64,000 nucleotides of DNA from Pseudovibrio exalbescens DSM 16456 (GTDB lineage: Bacteria; Pseudomonadota; Alphaproteobacteria; Rhizobiales; Stappiaceae): contig NZ_KE383919.1 of assembly GCF_000422785.1 (NCBI RefSeq), positions 229,704-293,703 on the forward strand. Direction: 5' to 3'. Below the pieces are notes generated by a model. The model made no database searches. It was not told the origin of the DNA and saw nothing but the letters and a program-made list of their open reading frames with translations. Made by a program: the position numbers and the translations under genes. Shown one piece after another: positions 1 through 9,055 of the stretch (positions are counted from its first letter, which is position 1; every line of letters starts with the position of its first letter).

Positions 1-728
1 AGATGGTCAAACCCGGCATTGTAGCGCAGTTGATAGTCGCTCTGGAGTTGAAGGGGCACGACGAAGTAACCTGCAGCAACTTCAATCACGTCCTCAATCA
101 GCATGTTGGCGCTTTCATCCTTGCGCCGCGCCATCAGCAACCTGGGGATCATCGCCAGGTATTCCACCAAGGGATTGTAAACCTTGTCGCTATCAAAGCG
201 CAGATAGGGCCAGGGAAAGAAGAAATTGGCCAGATGATAGAATACCTCTCCAAACGCTTCATTGAAGAACGGATGCGGGTATTCAATGGACCGATCTGCT
301 TTGGGAAGCTGCCTGGCCAGTTCGCGAATGCGGGCCGGATCCTCCGGAAACCGTGAATACGCTCCCATGCCATCACGTTCCAGCGTGATCCAGTCGGGCC
401 TGAGATAGCCGAACTCATAAGCGTAACACGGGATCTTCAACGTCGCGCACACTTCGTTGGCGATGGCGTGATAAGGAAAACGATCCTGATAATACACCAC
501 GTCCGTCACGCTGTGCTGGCGCAGAAAATTTTCCAGATAGGACCGCCAGTTTTTCAAAGGGCCTCGATAGGACACCGTGCGCCGGCCCCGCCAGTACACC
601 CAATCGCCGATGCACAGGTTGATGCGCAAGGTACGGGCACCGCGGCGCTCCAGTTCATCGGCCCATTCACGTGCGAAAAACGACGGTGGACCTTGCAGAA
701 ACAATATGACCCGCTGCTTGTCCCCCAT
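1..728 (-). CDS. Capsular polysaccharide biosynthesis/export protein, KpsS/LipB-like (3' end cut by window)
   Basis: The minus-strand frame from the ATG at 728 stays open to the left edge, giving 242 residues with the C-terminus outside the window. Residues 6-15 read VILFLQGPPS, followed by a Rossmann-like start with FAREWADELERRGART. Further on is YEFGYLRPDWITLERDGMG, which matches the capsule synthesis family (PF05159: KpsS, KpsC, LipB) around the conserved E-x-G-x-x-RPDWIT segment. KpsS is a Kdo transferase that builds the linker of group 2 capsules at the inner face of the cytoplasmic membrane; whether this protein has that activity is inference. It follows the Wza-like gene on the same strand, with about 70 bases between them, so the two are probably one capsule operon continuing leftward. 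The family call is fairly secure; the exact role is not. Confidence 0.8.
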   Translation of the reverse strand, partial: MGDKQRVILFLQGPPSFFAREWADELERRGARTLRINLCIGDWVYWRGRRTVSYRGPLKNWRSYLENFLRQHSVTDVVYYQDRFPYHAIANEVCATLKIPCYAYEFGYLRPDWITLERDGMGAYSRFPEDPARIRELARQLPKADRSIEYPHPFFNEAFGEVFYHLANFFFPWPYLRFDSDKVYNPLVEYLAMIPRLLMARRKDESANMLIEDVIEVAAGYFVVPLQLQSDYQLRYNAGFDH

Positions 729-796
729 TGATCGTGCGCCTCCCTTGCCCCTCGGGCGTCCTTTTTGTTTTAAACCCGGCAGTCGGCTGAGCAATC

Positions 797-1933
797 CTAG
801 AAAAACTCCAAACGGTTTACGGTGGAGACATTGGAAAGCAACGGCGAGATGATCTGCAGGAACTTGCCGAACTCTGCGGTTGGGTGGTTCGCGACATAGA
901 GAATGTCCTTGTCCTTCATCTGGACAAATCGTGCCCGCAGGAACCCGTCTGCACGGCGCAGGTTCAATCGATAAACCACCGGTACAGGGGTGCCCGACGT
1001 CACACTTGGAGCGAATTTTCGCTGTGTCATCTGACTGACCAGACCGGCTTCTTCAAAACGGAACAGGAAAATGCCGGCTGGATCAGCCGTGAAGTCGCTG
1101 ATTCCCCCTACGACAGCCAATGCCTCAGCCAACGTCACTTCCTGCGTTCGGAACGGAACCAGTTGTTCCTTGCCGACAGCGCCAAAGACCGAGAAGCTGC
1201 GCGGTCGATGGGACAACAGGATGTTGTCTCCTGACGCTACGCGTATGTTGTTGGCAGGGTTTTCAATCAGATCCTCGAACCGAGCGGTGCCCGACCGGTG
1301 CCCTCGTTTCAGCGTGATCACGGTTTCATAGGTCGCCTCACGGGCTCCCCCGGCCACGGCCACCAGCTCCAGCAAGCGCGAGCCGCCAATCGAAATGGGA
1401 TAGCGACCCGGCTTGACCACATCCCCAATCACAACCGCGCTGTTGCTCTGATTATGAAGAACCTGCACGAGCACCTGAGGCTCGATCGCCTTTCCAATAA
1501 GCTTGTTCTGTACGGTGGTTCGAAGCCCCTCCACCGTGAGGCCGGCCGCCCTTACGCGGCCCGCATACGGGATGAAGATGAACCCGGATTCATCAATAAC
1601 TGCATCAATGCCGGACTGTTTGGACTTTTCCGTCGAAAACAGCCCCTGCGGCGCGGCCTCCCAGATGTGAATGCGCACGGCATCCCCCACCCCCAATTGC
1701 AACACCCCATTGGAGGCAGGCACGCTGCCAAACTTGTTGGCGAAACTTTGAGGCTGATAATGGCGCAACACCGAGATGGCCGCGTCATCCAGTTTCACGA
1801 TTGTGTAGTTGGCAAGTTGCGCATCAGCCGTCACCTGCTCAGAAGATATGACCGCTGAAGACGGTCCTTGCGCTGGCAACGCAGAGCACGCAGCCAAAGC
1901 AACCGACATCAACCAAACTGGTATCCAGCGCAT
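797..1933 (-). CDS. Polysaccharide export outer-membrane lipoprotein, Wza/KpsD/BexD family
   Basis: This 378-residue protein should form the outer-membrane secretin-like channel for capsule export. From the ATG at 1933 it begins MRWIPVWLMSVALAACS, a signal sequence ending in a lipobox (LAAC) with the lipidated Cys at residue 16. A Poly_export domain follows, around GVGDAVRIHIWEA, and then SLBB-type repeats around VVIGDVVKPGRYPI and FSVFGAVGKEQLVPF. Length and order fit the Wza family. A longer frame reaches a TTG at 1945, but the ATG at 1933 has a GGGA ribosome site six bases upstream. The downstream KpsS-like gene supports a capsule locus. Which capsule is made cannot be told from here. Confidence 0.9.
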   Translation of the reverse strand: MRWIPVWLMSVALAACSALPAQGPSSAVISSEQVTADAQLANYTIVKLDDAAISVLRHYQPQSFANKFGSVPASNGVLQLGVGDAVRIHIWEAAPQGLFSTEKSKQSGIDAVIDESGFIFIPYAGRVRAAGLTVEGLRTTVQNKLIGKAIEPQVLVQVLHNQSNSAVVIGDVVKPGRYPISIGGSRLLELVAVAGGAREATYETVITLKRGHRSGTARFEDLIENPANNIRVASGDNILLSHRPRSFSVFGAVGKEQLVPFRTQEVTLAEALAVVGGISDFTADPAGIFLFRFEEAGLVSQMTQRKFAPSVTSGTPVPVVYRLNLRRADGFLRARFVQMKDKDILYVANHPTAEFGKFLQIISPLLSNVSTVNRLEFF

Positions 1934-2431
1934 TGAGTATCCCAATAAGCCTGCAATCTGTAGACGAGTAATTATGATTCCCTAAGGCAACCGGGCCTAA
2001 CCTTGCGCACATGGAAAAATAAAACAAACGCAACAACTTATTAGGCATTTTCCTACATGCTATTTTTACCAGTAATTTACTCAGGAGATGGAGGTAAAAG
2101 TGGCTCGGAGCGAATGATTCTAAGCCAGAATGCATGTCGTAAACGGCAAGTTCGCAACCCAACTGTGCAGGTAAAAACTACCAAAACCCTGTGTTTTGGC
2201 GAGGTTGGCCGTTCTCCACAGTTTCATGGCGATCGTCCTCGTTAAATCGTGGAATACACTCTGGGCTTCATCGCTCTGGCACATTCGGAAAGAACAGATT
2301 GCAAATGGCCAAGGGGCATGGCATGCAACAATCTGAATGGACGGCAAACTTCACAACAAGCTGTTATTGTGGTCTTTTTGCCGTCCACGACAGGTACTTG
2401 GTAAGTTTTCACGGATCCTTGTGCGGTAGTC
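1934..2431. other. Intergenic region between capsule export gene and tamA
   Basis: About 500 bases separate the divergent capsule operon and tamA. I see no convincing gene here: the short open frames have no ribosome site or recognisable protein. The part near 1960-2080 is AT-rich and probably holds the capsule promoter. The part before tamA contains a nested inverted repeat (2339-2386), listed separately. Confidence 0.5.
2339..2386 (+). repeat. Nested inverted repeat in the tamA leader
   Basis: The outer arms GGACGGCAAA (2339-2348) and TTTGCCGTCC (2377-2386) are perfect 10-base complements. Inside them a second pair, CACAA (2352-2356) and TTGTG (2367-2371), can also pair. The element ends 45 bases before the tamA start. 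It could be a transcript leader structure, an operator or a terminator; there is no run of T directly after it, so a simple terminator is less likely. Confidence 0.5.
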
Positions 2432-4450
2432 ATGGGACTACACTCGTCGCATCTGGGGATCCGTGCGATCTCGGAATTGGGGCTTGGATTGATCGCGGTG
2501 TTGGCAACAAATGGGCTTGGAGGACGGTTTTCAGCCATTTTGGCTGGCCTCGTGCTGGCGGCTGCCTTGCTGTTCGCCGCGCCACCTGCCCAAGCCTTCA
2601 GTCTGTTCGGCATCCATTTATGGGGCGAGGAAGAAACGGAAGCCTCCGCCGACGACGCTCTGCCCGAACCTACCCGTTTTACGGTGGAGCTCACCGTCAC
2701 ACCGAACCCTGAAACTGGTGAGGTCGATGAGGATCTGAAGGCACGGTTGGAACGCAACAGTGACCTCGTCACCAATCAGGATAGTCCAGTATCTGGAGAG
2801 GCTGGTGTGCTGGCGCTGGCTTCTGGCGACTTCGAAAACATGGTGGGCACGCTTTATACGCGCGGATATTATGGCGGCCTTGTCTCCGTACGCATCGATG
2901 GGCGGCCCCTCAGTGTTGTCATTGAAGATCCCAATCCCATTCAAACACGGCCCATTCCGGTTGAAGTCACGGTAACCCCAGGCCCCGTGTTTTCATTGGG
3001 CAAGGTCGATATTCGCTACAAGACACCCCGAGCCGAGTTGCAAGACATGCTTCCAGGTGCCGGAGATTTGGGTCTTGTTACAGGTGAACCGGCGTTTTCT
3101 GAAAAGGTTCTGACAGCGGAAAAGCGCGGACTAAGCGCTCTGGACGATGAAGGGTTTCCCAAAGCGCGTGTGGCAGACCGACAATTGTCTGCCAATCACA
3201 GCGCCAATACGCTGGACGTGACGTTGGTGTTCGATAGCGGCCGGGAGGCTTTTTTCGGGCCTGTTTCGGTTGAAGGTACGGAGCGAATGGACCCGGTTTT
3301 CATTCGCAGCTACGCCAATATTCCCGAAGGGATGCGCTATGATGCGCGCATTCTCAAACGCGCAGAAACCCGCCTGCGTGATCTTGGCGTTTTTGCCAGT
3401 TTGCGAGTGCGTCCTGATGATACGATTGCTGCCGATGGCACCTTGCCGATCACCATAACCGTATCCGAGCGTCCGCGCCGGGTATTTGGTTTCGGCGCCA
3501 GTTGGTCCAGCAATGAGGGATTTGGTGTTGAGGGATATTGGCGCCACCGCAACCTGTTCGGACAAGCAGAAAAGCTTCAGGTCTCCGGCTCCGTTGGCAA
3601 GATCGATACGGTGAACCCCGAGGACTTGGAGTATGCGCTGCGACTTGCCTTCGAAAAGCCGGGCGCCTTTGGGCCGACAACTTCGTTCACCACCAGTCTC
3701 GCAGCTGTACAGGAGCAGCCGGAAAACTACACCTCTCGTAGCCTGTCTGCTGATGCCTTCTTCGTGAAGGACTTCGATGAAACGCTTTCTGGACGTGTTG
3801 GCGGGGAAGTTTACTACGCCAATGAAGAAGACGTGTTTGGAACGAACGACTATTTCATCGTCGGCATTCCGGGCTACCTGACCTATGACACGCGCGATGA
3901 TGACCTGAACCCCAGTTCGGGCATTTATGCGGAGGCGTATGTGGAGCCGGCCATTGATGCGCTGGACACGTCCCCTCTTGTGTTCTCCCGTTTTTCTGCC
4001 GCGTCATATCTGGGCCTTGACGATGCGAACCGGTTCATTCTGGCCGGGCGCGTGGCCACCGGCACGATTTACTCCGATAGCCTGCAGGACATTCCCGCCT
4101 CTCGTCGGTTCTTCCTTGGGGGTGGCGGCTCCGTTCGAGGGTATGCTTACAAGAACATTGGCCCACGTATTGGCGATGAAGTGATTGGTGGCCGCTCCTT
4201 CCTTCAGTTAAACGGCGAACTGCGCACGAAACTGACTGATAACATTGGTGCTGTAGGCTTTGTGGATGCCGGTGCGGCGTTCGAACAGAGCCTGCCGGAC
4301 TTCAGCGAACCTTTGCAGGTTGGCGTTGGAGCCGGCTTACGTTACTTTACGCCTGTTGGACCGCTCCGGCTGGATGTTGGCGTACCGCTGGACCCAAAGG
4401 AAAACGACCCATCATTCGCAATTTACGTGGGACTGAGCCAATCCTTCTGA
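2432..4450 (+). CDS. tamA: Autotransporter assembly complex outer-membrane protein TamA
   Basis: This 672-residue Omp85-family protein pairs with TamB to move proteins or lipids to the outer membrane. A hydrophobic N-terminal segment (about residues 30-56, ending APPAQAF) looks like a signal sequence with a long n-region. POTRA-like domains follow to about residue 350 (for example VTPGPVFSLGKVDIRY and GPVSVEGTERMDPVFIRSY). A C-terminal 16-strand barrel begins near RRVFGFGASWSSNEGFG and contains the Omp85 signature FFLGGGGSVRGYAYKNIGPR. The protein ends in GLSQSF, a typical C-terminal aromatic beta signal. The ATG at 2432 is the first in frame but lacks a strong ribosome site, so the true start could lie slightly downstream. 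tamB follows after 47 bases, the usual arrangement. Confidence 0.93.
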   Translation: MGLHSSHLGIRAISELGLGLIAVLATNGLGGRFSAILAGLVLAAALLFAAPPAQAFSLFGIHLWGEEETEASADDALPEPTRFTVELTVTPNPETGEVDEDLKARLERNSDLVTNQDSPVSGEAGVLALASGDFENMVGTLYTRGYYGGLVSVRIDGRPLSVVIEDPNPIQTRPIPVEVTVTPGPVFSLGKVDIRYKTPRAELQDMLPGAGDLGLVTGEPAFSEKVLTAEKRGLSALDDEGFPKARVADRQLSANHSANTLDVTLVFDSGREAFFGPVSVEGTERMDPVFIRSYANIPEGMRYDARILKRAETRLRDLGVFASLRVRPDDTIAADGTLPITITVSERPRRVFGFGASWSSNEGFGVEGYWRHRNLFGQAEKLQVSGSVGKIDTVNPEDLEYALRLAFEKPGAFGPTTSFTTSLAAVQEQPENYTSRSLSADAFFVKDFDETLSGRVGGEVYYANEEDVFGTNDYFIVGIPGYLTYDTRDDDLNPSSGIYAEAYVEPAIDALDTSPLVFSRFSAASYLGLDDANRFILAGRVATGTIYSDSLQDIPASRRFFLGGGGSVRGYAYKNIGPRIGDEVIGGRSFLQLNGELRTKLTDNIGAVGFVDAGAAFEQSLPDFSEPLQVGVGAGLRYFTPVGPLRLDVGVPLDPKENDPSFAIYVGLSQSF

Positions 4451-4497
4451 TGAAGGGTTGATGATCGCGGCACCCACCAAGACAAGGACTTAGCACT

Positions 4498-7400
4498 GTG
4501 CTGCTGCGCATTCTCGGAGTAATTACTCGCCTCATCCTGAGTGTAATTGCCCTTGTCGCGCTGGCTTATGGCGCGCTCGTTGCGACAAGCCAGTTCGATC
4601 AGGGGCGCGAGGCGCTTGGACGTGTGGCCTCCGCGCTTGTTCCCGACATCGCCTTGTCGCAACTCGGGATCAGCCCGACCGGCACCATTTCCGTGGGCCG
4701 CGTCGACATATCCGATCCCACCGGCCCTTGGCTTGTTGTGGATGGCATCTTTCTGGAGTGGTCGCCGCTGGCATTGTTGCGCGCTGATCTGCAGATCCAG
4801 CAGTTGGCGAGCGAACATGTGCGCATTCTCCGCCAACCGGTTTATCCCGCCGAAAACACCAGTGAAGCAACCGAACCGGCCGATGAGGGCTCTGGGGGCT
4901 TGCCGCGCCTGACCGGACGGCTGACAAAGCTCAGTATCGACAAGATCTCGATTGAGCGTCCTGTCCTTGGTACGCCAATTCAATTGCAAGTCGTGGGGTC
5001 AGCTGATGTAACAGCATCCCCGCAAGCAGCGTCTGTTACCCTGCAGGCAGAGCGGCTGGACAGCGTCCAAGGCCGTGTGGATGTGGCTGCACATGTGGAT
5101 CTTGCTGACGTCGCTTTCGATGTGGACGCCAAAATCAGCGAAGCAGCAGGTGGACTGGTCGCCTCGTTGCTGGACATCGCTCGCGCCCCTTCGTTTGATG
5201 CGGAGTTGGTGGGCAGCGGCACGCTGGAGGCATTCGAGGCTCAACTCTCTGTTGCGCTTGATGGCAAGCAGACCGTTTCAGGCTCTGCCGCCTTGACCGA
5301 TATTGCTGCAACCAAGCGCCTGACGGCGGATCTCAGAGGCGATCTGGAAACAATCCTTCCTGCGCCACTGAAGCCGCTTTTTGCAGGCAATACGCAACTT
5401 GTTGCCAACGGTGAGCTGGACTCCTCCTATTTCCCCGCCCTTTTGGATGTGAGTCTGGCAACGGATACCTTCTTTTTGAAGGCAAACAGCAGCGTTGCGC
5501 GCGCCACGCAAACAGCTCTTGTCAAAGTCAACATCGGCACCCGCCTGCCAAGCGGCGAGACATTGGAGCTGCCAGTGCCCGATGTGCCGGTCAGCGTTCA
5601 GGCGCTCAATGCCAACCTAACGGCGGAAGGCGCATTGGATGCGTTGGACTGGACCATGTACGTTGAGGGCACCTCGATTGTATCGGATCAGGTGGATCTG
5701 CAGTCGGTTCGGCTGAACGCACGCGGCACGGGGGCCTCTACTCTGGCAACCGCTCTTTCAACTCCGCTGGAGGCGAACTTGGTGCTCGAAGGCGTTGCTC
5801 TAAAACACAACTCCTTCGGTGGCAGTATGCCACCTGCTGCAAGTGTGAGCCTGAAAGGGGATCTGGATCTGACCAATCAGGTGGCCCGACTTGATTTCCT
5901 GACCGCAGCCAGCGATGACACCTCACTCAATCTGTCAAACATTGTCGCCTCACCCACCCGCGTTTCGGCGCAGGGCCAGCTTGAGGCCACCAATCTGTCA
6001 CGATTTGCCCGACTGACGGACCGCCCCTTGGCGGGTGCAGCTGCCATGACCTTTTCCCTCGACGGCACGCCGGATACCGGTCGCTATTCGCTGACCTTTG
6101 ACAGCAGCGCTGACGATTTGCAGACCGGCATCGCCCAGTTGGATGCCCTGACAAAAGGGCGCGCGACGTTGAGCGGCTCGGCACGCGGTCAGTTGCCATC
6201 AGACTTCCCGGCATCGGGCGAGCTTGAGGTTATGGATCTGAAGGCAGCCTCTTCGCGTTTTGACCTGGAGGCCAGCGGCATCCTGCAGGACGGCGCGCTC
6301 GACGGCAGCGTTCGCGCGCGTTTGAAGGATTTGGCCGCGCTCGATCAACGCATTTCCGGCGCTGTTACCCTTTCCTCGCAGGTGAGCGGGCCACTGGATG
6401 CAGCCGTAATGTCCCTGGAAGCGCAAGCCGAGCGGCTGGAAATGATGGGAACGCCGGTGACCGATCTTTCGTTACGCAGCGAAGCAACACTGAGTACACA
6501 AGCACCGCGGGCGCAGGTGAACCTCAGCGGATCCTTGCGAGATCGGGAAATCACCATCTCAGGTGAATTGAATTCAGGTGATGGTGGCGCGGACATCAGT
6601 GACCTTGCCATCGTTGTGGGGGATAATCGTGCGAACGGTGCCTTCACGATTGCTGATCTGACCACCCTGCCCGAAGGCATTGAAGGGCATCTGGACATCT
6701 CCGCGCCCGATCTGGCGCAAATCGCTCCGTTGGTATTGGCGGAAGTGGAAGGCTCTCTTGTGGGACGCGTTCAGGTCCAACAGGCGGCAGGCCAGACCCG
6801 CGTTGACCTGGACGCTCAGGCCAGCGCCTTTGCGTGGGAAAATGTCACTTTAACGAGTTTGAGCGCAGATGCGCGCGTTTTGAACGCATTCTCGACGCCG
6901 GAAGTTGACGGCAACTTGAGACTGTCAGAACTGAACGCCGGAGCGGTTGTCGTGACCAATGCCAACGCCTCGGCGCAAACCAGAGGCAACACGACCACGG
7001 TCGATCTGCAAGCCAAACTTGACGGCGATACCGACAGGTTTCAGACAGCCTTTGTCGTCACCCGCGGATCAGACGCCTTGACCATCGACATCAACCAGAT
7101 CTCCGGTAGCTATCAGGGCATCACCTCTCAACTTGACGCGCCTGGTCAGGTGGTTGTGCGGCAGGGCGTTGTCTCCCTTGCAAATCCCCTGGTCATGGCG
7201 TTGGGAGAAGGCCGGATCACGGTGACTGGTGCCAGCGGCTCCGAGCTGGACCTCGGCATCAAGGTGGACGCCGTGCCGCTCAATCTGGCCAATGCATTCG
7301 CCCCGCAACTGGGCCTTGGCGGTGCCGTGTCGGCGAGCGCAAGCGTGACTGGCGCACCGCAATCCCCCAATGCGCAATGGCAAGTAAATGCCAGCGGCAT

Positions 7401-8883
7401 TGCAGTTGCTGCCATGCGGGACAATGCCATTTCACCCCTCACCATTACCTCTACAGGCCAACTGCAAAACCAGCGCATTCAACAAGACACCCGCGTCACG
7501 AACAACGGCGGCCTGGATGTCACGTCTACTGGCACTGTTTCGCTATCCGATGGCGGCACGTTGAACCTTGAAGCTGCCGGTCAGGTGCCGCTGGAAGTGT
7601 TGCGGGCTCGGCTGATCCGCGCTGGCCTGTCGGGACAAGGGTTGCTCAGTGTATCCGGGACGGCTGCAGGATCTTTCGCAAAACCCCGCTTCAACGTTTC
7701 GGTGACCCCGCAAAACGTGGAGCTGACCCGGTTGGCCACAGGCCTGACCCTGCAGAATTTCCGAGGCTCTGTGGACGCCAATCAGGATCGCATCAGCGTC
7801 AACGATATCACCGCAGACATCCGCACCGGTGGGACTGTGCGTGCCGGAGGTACGGTTGGGCTGGGCGATGGCTTGCCGATCTCGGTGCAAGCTCAGGTAG
7901 ATCAAGGCCGTTATGTACAAGGGACGCTGGCCAACGTACTGCTGGATGCAGACATACGAATGACAGGGCCGCTAGCCAGCACCGCGCAAAATCCAACTCT
8001 TGCCGGCACCGTGACCATTGAGCGCGCGGATATTGGCATCCCGAACTCCTTCGGCGGCGGCGTGAACCCGGTGATCGTTCGCCATCTCAATGCTCCCAAG
8101 CCCGTTCTGGACCAAGCGCGCGCGTTGGCGATTGATGAAGGGCAAGCTTCAGGCGCCAGCCAACAGGCCGAGACGAACACCGGGGCCATCAATCTGGACC
8201 TTACCGTGAACGCACCCGGCCGCGTGTTCGTTCGCGGGCGTGGCTTGAACGCAGAAGTAGGCGGCTCACTTCGCCTTGCCGGTACTAGCCGAGATGTTCA
8301 AGGTATCGGCGGCTTCGACCTGGTGCGGGGTCGCTTTGATATCCTCAGCAAGCGCCTTGAGTTTCAAGAAGGATCAGTCACGTTTGACGGTAGTCTGATG
8401 CCTTACATCGACTTTGCGGCCACCACCAGCACGGCTAACGCCAATGTCACCATCGGGGTGCGCGGTGAAGCCGACCAGCCGGAAATCACCCTCACCTCGT
8501 CACCCGATTTGCCTCAGGATGAAATTCTGGCGCAATTGTTGTTTGGGCAGTCCGTCACCGACCTTTCACCAGTTCAGGTGGCTCAGCTTGCCAACGCGGT
8601 AACAACATTGGCAGGGGGCGGCACGGGCGGCCCGTTGGGCGCTCTGCGCAACGTATTGGGCCTGAGTGATATCGACGTAAACGTGAATGCTGACGGCGCA
8701 GCAGAACTGTCTGCAGGAACCTATATCAACGACAATATCTATCTTGGCGTCACCCAGAACGCCAAAGACGGCTCCAACTCGGCGACCGTCGACATCGAAA
8801 TCACCAAGGACTTGAAAATTCGTGGCGAAGCCGGATCAACCGGCGATGCGAAGGCCGGTTTCTTTTTTGAACGCGAATACTGA
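4498..8883 (+). CDS. tamB: Translocation and assembly module protein TamB
   Basis: This 1461-residue AsmA-like protein is anchored in the inner membrane and spans the periplasm. It is thought to act as a hydrophobic groove carrying phospholipid to the outer membrane, with TamA as its partner. One membrane helix lies at residues 4-28 (ILGVITRLILSVIALVALAY). Then comes a very long, repetitive beta-rich region full of short Asp/Asn/Ser/Thr-rich turns. The conserved TamB (DUF490) C-terminal domain starts around residue 1180, with the recognisable block FDLVRGRFDILSKRLEFQEG and the downstream LPQDEILAQLLFGQS. Translation starts at GTG 4498; no ATG suits the membrane anchor better. Length is within the range of alphaproteobacterial TamB. 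Confidence 0.94.
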   Translation: MLLRILGVITRLILSVIALVALAYGALVATSQFDQGREALGRVASALVPDIALSQLGISPTGTISVGRVDISDPTGPWLVVDGIFLEWSPLALLRADLQIQQLASEHVRILRQPVYPAENTSEATEPADEGSGGLPRLTGRLTKLSIDKISIERPVLGTPIQLQVVGSADVTASPQAASVTLQAERLDSVQGRVDVAAHVDLADVAFDVDAKISEAAGGLVASLLDIARAPSFDAELVGSGTLEAFEAQLSVALDGKQTVSGSAALTDIAATKRLTADLRGDLETILPAPLKPLFAGNTQLVANGELDSSYFPALLDVSLATDTFFLKANSSVARATQTALVKVNIGTRLPSGETLELPVPDVPVSVQALNANLTAEGALDALDWTMYVEGTSIVSDQVDLQSVRLNARGTGASTLATALSTPLEANLVLEGVALKHNSFGGSMPPAASVSLKGDLDLTNQVARLDFLTAASDDTSLNLSNIVASPTRVSAQGQLEATNLSRFARLTDRPLAGAAAMTFSLDGTPDTGRYSLTFDSSADDLQTGIAQLDALTKGRATLSGSARGQLPSDFPASGELEVMDLKAASSRFDLEASGILQDGALDGSVRARLKDLAALDQRISGAVTLSSQVSGPLDAAVMSLEAQAERLEMMGTPVTDLSLRSEATLSTQAPRAQVNLSGSLRDREITISGELNSGDGGADISDLAIVVGDNRANGAFTIADLTTLPEGIEGHLDISAPDLAQIAPLVLAEVEGSLVGRVQVQQAAGQTRVDLDAQASAFAWENVTLTSLSADARVLNAFSTPEVDGNLRLSELNAGAVVVTNANASAQTRGNTTTVDLQAKLDGDTDRFQTAFVVTRGSDALTIDINQISGSYQGITSQLDAPGQVVVRQGVVSLANPLVMALGEGRITVTGASGSELDLGIKVDAVPLNLANAFAPQLGLGGAVSASASVTGAPQSPNAQWQVNASGIAVAAMRDNAISPLTITSTGQLQNQRIQQDTRVTNNGGLDVTSTGTVSLSDGGTLNLEAAGQVPLEVLRARLIRAGLSGQGLLSVSGTAAGSFAKPRFNVSVTPQNVELTRLATGLTLQNFRGSVDANQDRISVNDITADIRTGGTVRAGGTVGLGDGLPISVQAQVDQGRYVQGTLANVLLDADIRMTGPLASTAQNPTLAGTVTIERADIGIPNSFGGGVNPVIVRHLNAPKPVLDQARALAIDEGQASGASQQAETNTGAINLDLTVNAPGRVFVRGRGLNAEVGGSLRLAGTSRDVQGIGGFDLVRGRFDILSKRLEFQEGSVTFDGSLMPYIDFAATTSTANANVTIGVRGEADQPEITLTSSPDLPQDEILAQLLFGQSVTDLSPVQVAQLANAVTTLAGGGTGGPLGALRNVLGLSDIDVNVNADGAAELSAGTYINDNIYLGVTQNAKDGSNSATVDIEITKDLKIRGEAGSTGDAKAGFFFEREY

Positions 8884-8889
8884 AGAGGA

Positions 8890-8906
8890 CGCGTGCACAG
8901 CACGCG
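8890..8906 (+). terminator. Hairpin after tamB, possible terminator
   Basis: CGCGTGC and GCACGCG form a 7-base stem with a 3-base loop just after the tamB stop. No T-run follows, so it is a weak intrinsic terminator at best. Confidence 0.35.
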
Positions 8907-9055
8907 CCAGCCATCACGTTCACAAGGAGTGAAACAGACGCATTCAACGCAGTGAAATATTTTGCCTGCTCATTAGTGAAAACGTTGTTTTTCAGAGCAG
9001 TATGTGTGAATTGAAGCTTCTAGATCTTCCTTCATTTCAAACTTCGGGGAACATT

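Noticed and set aside
3..356. Open frames on both strands in the first 700 bases as separate small genes
   Set aside because: They are shadows of one minus-strand capsule gene that runs off the left edge; its protein family blocks are continuous from 728 to 1.
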